Source: Tsukamurella sp. M9C | Lineage (GTDB): Bacteria > Actinomycetota > Actinomycetes > Mycobacteriales > Mycobacteriaceae | DNA length: 55,968 nucleotides | NCBI RefSeq assembly: GCF_020169415.1 | Contig: NZ_JAIULG010000029.1 | Span: 1 to 55,968 of the forward strand | Direction: 5' to 3' | Shown here: positions 52,361 through 55,968 of the stretch, in pieces | Position numbering within the stretch: the first letter of the stretch is position 1 | Layout of the letters: each line of letters begins with the position of its first letter | Made by a program: the position numbers and the translations under genes | The notes under the pieces: generated by a model | What the model was told of the DNA's origin: nothing | Database searches by the model: none | What the model saw: the letters and a program-made list of their open reading frames with translations, nothing else

Positions 52361-53258
52361 CGGCCGGCAGGCCGACGATGCCGGACACGAGCGTGCCGAG
52401 GTCGATGAGGATCTCGGGGGCGCGGCCGTCGAGCGGCGCGCGCCAGATGCGGCCGCCCAGGTCGGAGACGTAGGCGAGCCCGGAGGCGGCGTCCACGGCC
52501 AGGCCGATGGCCTCGTCGAAGCCGCGCGCCAGGATCGTCGGTGCGGCCCCGCGCGTGCCGACCGCCGGGAGCGGGGCCCGGTTGAGCGAGTTGCCGTCGG
52601 GGGCGGCGCCGCGGTCGGTCCAGTACAGGGTGTCGCCGACGATCTCGAGGTCGATGGGCTCGGGCAGGCCGTCCCACAGCGTCTCGACGTCGGGGCGGTC
52701 GTCCGGCGACGCGCCGGAGGGGAGTTCGAGGCCGGCGCGCAGGATGCGTCCGCGGCCGCCCTTCGCGGGCCCCTTCTGCGTCCAATAGAGGTGGCCGCGC
52801 GCGGGATCGACGGCGACGCCCACGCATTCGGCGAGCCGGTCGGGCTCGGGAACGTTGACGACGAGGTCGCGCAGCCCGGTGCCGTCCGTCCGCACCGAAC
52901 TCACCCGGCAACCCTCGCGGTCGGCCCAGAAGAGCGTGCCGGCACCGTCGGACGCGAGCTGCTTCCCGGTGGTCATCGCGCCCGCCGGCACGAGGTCGCG
53001 CAGGTCGGTGCCGTCGAGGAGGACGGAATGGACGCCGCCGGTGCGGGCGGAGAAGTCGAGGCCCTCTTCGCTCGAGGTCCCCGGGGCGCGGTCGGGGCGG
53101 CCCATCGTCGTCCAGTAGATCCGGCCGCCCTCCACGAGAACGCCGTCGGGCGAGGCCCCGGCCTCGTCGGTGTACAGCGTCTCGACCGCGCCGTCGGGGA
53201 GGGAGACGCGGAGAATCGTCCCGGTGCGGATCCCGAGGGCCAGAAGTCCTTCGAACAT
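52347..53258 (-). CDS. YWTD-type beta-propeller protein
   Basis: A 303-residue protein made of repeats of about 40-45 residues, each with an aromatic pair: IYWTTMG (47), LFWADRE (109), LYWTQKG (157), LYWTDRG (213) and AYVSDLGG near 269. This is the pattern of LDL-receptor YWTD propellers. No signal peptide and no catalytic motif are visible. Homologues are sometimes labelled 3-hydroxyacyl-CoA dehydrogenase, which the sequence does not support. The ATG at 53258 is 40 bp downstream of the GntR stop on the same strand, so they may be co-transcribed. Confidence 0.75.
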   Translation of the reverse strand: MFEGLLALGIRTGTILRVSLPDGAVETLYTDEAGASPDGVLVEGGRIYWTTMGRPDRAPGTSSEEGLDFSARTGGVHSVLLDGTDLRDLVPAGAMTTGKQLASDGAGTLFWADREGCRVSSVRTDGTGLRDLVVNVPEPDRLAECVGVAVDPARGHLYWTQKGPAKGGRGRILRAGLELPSGASPDDRPDVETLWDGLPEPIDLEIVGDTLYWTDRGAAPDGNSLNRAPLPAVGTRGAAPTILARGFDEAIGLAVDAASGLAYVSDLGGRIWRAPLDGRAPEILIDLGTLVSGIVGLPAATAR

Positions 53259-53298
53259 AGAACTTATTCTACGGTGGTGTGCTCGCGGCGGCCGCCAC

Positions 53299-53961
53299 TC
53301 ACGATGTGAGTTTCGAGACCGGTTGCGCGCCGAACAGGGTCTCCTCCGAGCGGACGAGATACTCCGCGAGCAGGTCCGCCGCCTCGTCGCCCCGGCCGTC
53401 GAGGAAGGTCTCGAGGATGGTCACGTTGTCGTCGAGGAACGGGGCGTGCAGGAACTCCGGGTCCGCGATCGCCCCGAAGGCGAGGCGCAGTTCGGCGAGG
53501 ATCGAGTCCAGGACCGCGTCGAGCCGGGGGCTGTCGCTGAGCCCGACGATGGCGCGGTGGAAGGCCAGGTCGGCCGTGCCGACCGCCTGCCAGTCGCCGA
53601 GACGCGCCGCCGCCTGCGCGGTCGCCACCGCGTCGCGCATCCGGACCGCGCCGGGGTGATCCGGTCCCGCGGCACGGAGCGCGGGCGGTTCGACGGTGCG
53701 CCGCACCAGGTAGATGTCGCGGACGGACGCGCGGGTCGGGGCGGTGACCCGGGCGCCCCGATTGGCCTCGTGCACGATCAGCCCCTCGTGAGCGAGCGTG
53801 CGCATCGCCTCGCGCAGGGTGTTCCGCGAGACGCCGAGCTCCGCCGCCAAGCGCTCCTCGCGCAGCGGGTCGCCCGGGCGCAGGGTGCCCTCGACGATGG
53901 CGCGCCGCAGGTCGTCGGTGGCCTCCGTGGCGGCGTGGCCGCGCTGTCTGCCTGTGCTCAC
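53299..53961 (-). CDS. GntR-family regulator, FadR/FCD subgroup
   Basis: A 220-residue repressor-type protein. Residues about 10-75 are the winged helix (LRRAIVEGTLRPGDPLREERLAAELGVSRNTLREAMRTLAHEGL). About 85-210 are an FCD ligand domain with D and H metal residues (TADLAFHRAIV). Two perfect palindromes of TTGTT-N-AACAA type lie in the gap to the transporter gene, one at 53990-54002 and one at 54023-54037. The GTG at 53961 lies 6 nt after TACGAT (minus, 53973-53968), which suggests a leaderless mRNA. An upstream in-frame ATG at 54039 lies beyond the first operator. Confidence 0.9.
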   Translation of the reverse strand: MSTGRQRGHAATEATDDLRRAIVEGTLRPGDPLREERLAAELGVSRNTLREAMRTLAHEGLIVHEANRGARVTAPTRASVRDIYLVRRTVEPPALRAAGPDHPGAVRMRDAVATAQAAARLGDWQAVGTADLAFHRAIVGLSDSPRLDAVLDSILAELRLAFGAIADPEFLHAPFLDDNVTILETFLDGRGDEAADLLAEYLVRSEETLFGAQPVSKLTS

Positions 53962-53967
53962 GGCTCG

Positions 53968-53973
53968 ATCGTA
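53968..53973 (-). promoter_or_regulatory. -10 element of the GntR gene
   Basis: TACGAT ends 6 nt before the GTG at 53961. The palindrome at 53990-54002 lies just upstream, over the -35 region. Confidence 0.45.
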
Positions 53974-53989
53974 CGGAGCGGTGCCGAAC

Positions 53990-54002
53990 TTTGTTGAACA
54001 AA
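53990..54002. promoter_or_regulatory. GntR operator 1
   Basis: TTTGTTGAACAAA, a perfect 13-bp palindrome around a central G. It overlaps the -35 region of the GntR gene, so it fits autoregulation. It shares TTGTT-N-AACAA with operator 2, 34 bp away. Confidence 0.7.
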
Positions 54003-54016
54003 TCGGGCGCGCGGTA

Positions 54017-54046
54017 GTGACAGATTGTTCAACAATCATCTATGGT
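54017..54046 (+). promoter_or_regulatory. Transporter promoter with GntR operator 2 in its spacer
   Basis: -35 GTGACA (54017-54022), 18-bp spacer, -10 TATGGT (54041-54046). The spacer contains GATTGTTCAACAATC (54023-54037), a perfect 15-bp palindrome. A bound GntR dimer would exclude RNA polymerase. Confidence 0.7.
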
Positions 54047-54090
54047 GTGGATCACATCAGCGCCGACCGCTCACCGAGAAGAGACCATCC

Positions 54091-55431
54091 ATGTCCACTG
54101 ATCAGCCCGAGCAGGGCGCCGTGCAGAAGGGCGCCGTCAAGGCGTACATCGCCAGCCTGACCGGCACGTCCCTCGAGTACTACGACTTCGCGCTGTACTC
54201 CGTCGCGTCCGCGCTCGTCTTCCCGCACGTCTTCTTCCCCGCGGAGGATCCGTTCATCGGGCTCCTCCTCTCGTTCTCCACCTTCGCCGTCGGCTATTTC
54301 GCCCGGCCCATCGGCGGGGTCGTCTTCGGCCGGCTCGGCGATCGCATCGGGCGCAAGAACGTCCTGGTCGCGACGCTCCTCCTGATCGGCATCGCCACGG
54401 TGCTCATCGGCGTGCTGCCGAGCTACGGCACCATCGGCGTGATCGCCCCGACGATCCTCGTGCTGCTGCGGTTCGCGCAGGGCGTCGGCGTCGGCGGCGA
54501 GTGGGGCGGCGCGGTGCTGCTCTCCAGCGAGTTCGGCGACCCGCGCAAGCGCGGCTTCTGGGCGTCCGCGGCCCAGATCGGCGTGCCCGTCGGCAATCTC
54601 ATGGCGAACGGCGTGCTCGCCCTGGTCGCGGCCCTGCTCACCGAGGACGCCTTCCGGGACTGGGGCTGGCGCATCGGCTTCCTGCTCTCGGCCGTGCTCG
54701 TCGTGTTCGGCCTCATGATCCGGCTCAAGCTGGAGGAGACTCCCGTCTTCCAGGCCATCGCCGAGCGCGCGGAGCAGCCGAAGGCCCCGATCTCCGAGGT
54801 GCTGCGCGGGCACCCGCGGGCGCTGCTCGCCGCGGCGCTCTCGCGGATCTGCCCCGACGTCCTGTACTCGCTGCTCACCGTCTTCCTCGCCAGCTACGCC
54901 ACGAAGGAACTGGACTTCCCGACCAGCCACGTGCTGACGGCGGTGCTCACCGGATCGGCGGTGCAGGTCTTCGCCATGCCGCTCGCCGGTGCGCTCACCG
55001 ACCGGTTCAACCGCCGCCTCGTCTACGGCGTCGGCGCGGTCCTCACCGCGGCGTGGGTCCCGGTGCTGTTCCTCATGATCCAGTCCGGCAGCCGCGTCCT
55101 GCTGACTCTCGGCGTCGTCGTCGGGATGTCGCTGCACGCGCTGATGTACGGCCCGCAGGCGGCGTTCATCACCGAGCAGTTCCCTGCGCGGCTGCGCTAC
55201 GTGGGCAGTTCCCTCGCCTACACGTTCGCCGGCGTCGTCGGCGGCGGCATGGCGCCGCTCATCTTCACCGTGCTGTTCCGCTGGACCGATTCCTGGGTGA
55301 TCATCGCGGTCTACGTCGCCGTGACCGCCGTCGCCACAGTCGCGGGCATGGCGCTCGGCCGCGACCCCGACCCCGAGGAGGAGTTGGAGCTGCTCGCCGA
55401 CGCCCCGGACGGTGTCGATGCTCCCCGCTGA
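54091..55431 (+). CDS. MFS metabolite:H+ symporter (MHS family)
   Basis: A 446-residue transporter with about 12 membrane segments. SLTGTSLEYYDFALYSVASALVF in TM1 and GGVVFGRLGDRIGRKNVL after TM2 are typical of MHS transporters such as ShiA and ProP. RFAQGVGVGGEWGGAVLLSSEF in TM4 is the best-conserved family segment. With pxpB following and GntR before it, import of 5-oxoproline or a related acid is likely, though not proved by sequence. The ATG at 54091 follows GAGAAGAG. Its last 14 bp overlap pxpB. Confidence 0.85.
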   Translation: MSTDQPEQGAVQKGAVKAYIASLTGTSLEYYDFALYSVASALVFPHVFFPAEDPFIGLLLSFSTFAVGYFARPIGGVVFGRLGDRIGRKNVLVATLLLIGIATVLIGVLPSYGTIGVIAPTILVLLRFAQGVGVGGEWGGAVLLSSEFGDPRKRGFWASAAQIGVPVGNLMANGVLALVAALLTEDAFRDWGWRIGFLLSAVLVVFGLMIRLKLEETPVFQAIAERAEQPKAPISEVLRGHPRALLAAALSRICPDVLYSLLTVFLASYATKELDFPTSHVLTAVLTGSAVQVFAMPLAGALTDRFNRRLVYGVGAVLTAAWVPVLFLMIQSGSRVLLTLGVVVGMSLHALMYGPQAAFITEQFPARLRYVGSSLAYTFAGVVGGGMAPLIFTVLFRWTDSWVIIAVYVAVTAVATVAGMALGRDPDPEEELELLADAPDGVDAPR

Positions 55432-55968
55432 CGTCCGCCGCCTCGGCGCCCGCGCCGTGCGCGTCCGGGTGACGCCCGGCACCGTCGAACCGCTGCGCGC
55501 CCGCCTCGCCGCCGAGCCGCTCCCCGGGCAGCGCGAGCTCGTCGCCGGGGGCGAGACCGTCACCGTCCTCTTCGACGGTGCCGGGTCGGCCGCGGAGGCC
55601 GAACGCCTGCTCGCGGAAATGCCGCCGCCGGACGCCATCACCCTGGACGGGCCGCTGGTCGAGATCGGCGTCGTCTACGACGGCGAGGACCTGCGCGACG
55701 TCGCCGAGCAGCTCGGCACCGACGAGGCGGGCGTCGTGCGGATGCACACCGCGCGCGCCTGGCACGTCGGCTTCCTCGGCTTCGCGCCCGGTTTCGCCTA
55801 CCTCCGCTCGACGGAGCCGGGGCCGGAGATCGCGCGGCGGGCCTCGCCGCGCGTGCGGGTGCCGGCCGGCGCCGTCGGGCTGGCGGGGGAGTACAGCGCG
55901 GTGTACCCGCGCACCTCGCCCGGCGGTTGGCAGCTGATCGGCCGCACCGACGCCGAGCTCTGGTCCCT
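55418..55968 (+). CDS. pxpB: 5-Oxoprolinase subunit B (PxpB/KipI family), cut by the window edge
   Basis: The first 183 codons of a protein of the carboxyltransferase C/D (allophanate hydrolase subunit 1) family. W-H-V-G-F-L-G-F-A-P-G-F-A-Y-L near residue 120 is the family signature, and RVRVPAGAVGLAGEYSAVYPRTSPGGWQLIGRT runs to the edge. With PxpA and PxpC it would form the ATP-dependent 5-oxoprolinase that makes glutamate from 5-oxoproline; those genes would lie to the right. The start is ATG 55418, or GTG 55412 in the same frame, both inside the transporter gene. Confidence 0.85.
   Translation, partial: MLPADVRRLGARAVRVRVTPGTVEPLRARLAAEPLPGQRELVAGGETVTVLFDGAGSAAEAERLLAEMPPPDAITLDGPLVEIGVVYDGEDLRDVAEQLGTDEAGVVRMHTARAWHVGFLGFAPGFAYLRSTEPGPEIARRASPRVRVPAGAVGLAGEYSAVYPRTSPGGWQLIGRTDAELWS

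Noticed and set aside
52347-53258. 3-Hydroxyacyl-CoA dehydrogenase
   Set aside because: Some homologues bear this name, but no Rossmann motif is present and the repeats are those of a YWTD propeller.

Overview
The window is about 70% GC with dense, often overlapping genes and frequent GTG starts. Together with a KatG catalase-peroxidase, an LGFP-repeat lipoprotein, monomeric isocitrate dehydrogenase and leaderless promoters, this points to a mycolic-acid actinobacterium (Mycobacteriales). Tsukamurella or a close relative is my best guess; that is inference, because no rRNA or other taxonomic marker is present. I see no tRNA, rRNA, CRISPR array, insertion sequence or prophage gene, and no intergenic gap exceeds 300 bases. 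A zinc-type alcohol dehydrogenase is cut by the left edge and a 5-oxoprolinase subunit B by the right edge.

Layout. 1-2.65 kb: alcohol dehydrogenase end, secreted lipase, SRPBCC protein, amino acid permease. 2.65-15.85 kb: a surface-glycan cluster. A seven-gene minus-strand operon encodes an amino acid:carrier-protein ligase (a tRNA-synthetase relative), three glycosyltransferases, a Wzx-like flippase, a two-part alpha/beta hydrolase and a YdcF protein. The divergent operon encodes the matching carrier protein, a fourth glycosyltransferase and a dedicated phosphopantetheinyl transferase. A priming sugar transferase, a stand-alone condensation-domain acyltransferase and a methyltransferase follow. 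I infer that an amino acid is loaded on the carrier protein and passed to a lipid-linked sugar or to the glycan; this is the most novel system in the window. 15.86-26.1 kb: LGFP lipoprotein, thioesterase-like protein, katG, serine hydrolase, lysoplasmalogenase, MerR regulator, DUF808 membrane protein, icd. 26.1-31.7 kb: TetR with a divergent flavin amine oxidase, then an exporter-lipase-dehydrogenase operon.

31.8-45.7 kb: aromatic catabolism. ridA-paaX face a six-gene operon (FAH hydrolase, cupin, thioesterase, 2-aminobenzoate-CoA ligase-like enzyme, FAD/OYE aryl-CoA hydroxylase-reductase, aromatic acid transporter). A kynurenine formamidase/isatin hydrolase-like cyclase and indolepyruvate oxidoreductase IorA/IorB follow. 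The common thread is tryptophan or indole to anthranilate, then CoA activation and ring hydroxylation. 45.7-51.7 kb: a GH16-like protein and an SDR-FMO-desaturase operon divergent from an AraC regulator. A 61-bp promoter module with paired half-sites lies upstream of both the SDR operon and the cyclase gene, so this AraC protein may link the two blocks. 51.7-56 kb: LysE exporter, YWTD propeller, then GntR, an MHS transporter and PxpB, probably for 5-oxoproline use, with two clear GntR operators.

At least eight genes appear leaderless: a -10 hexamer ends 6-7 nt before the start codon. This guided several start choices.
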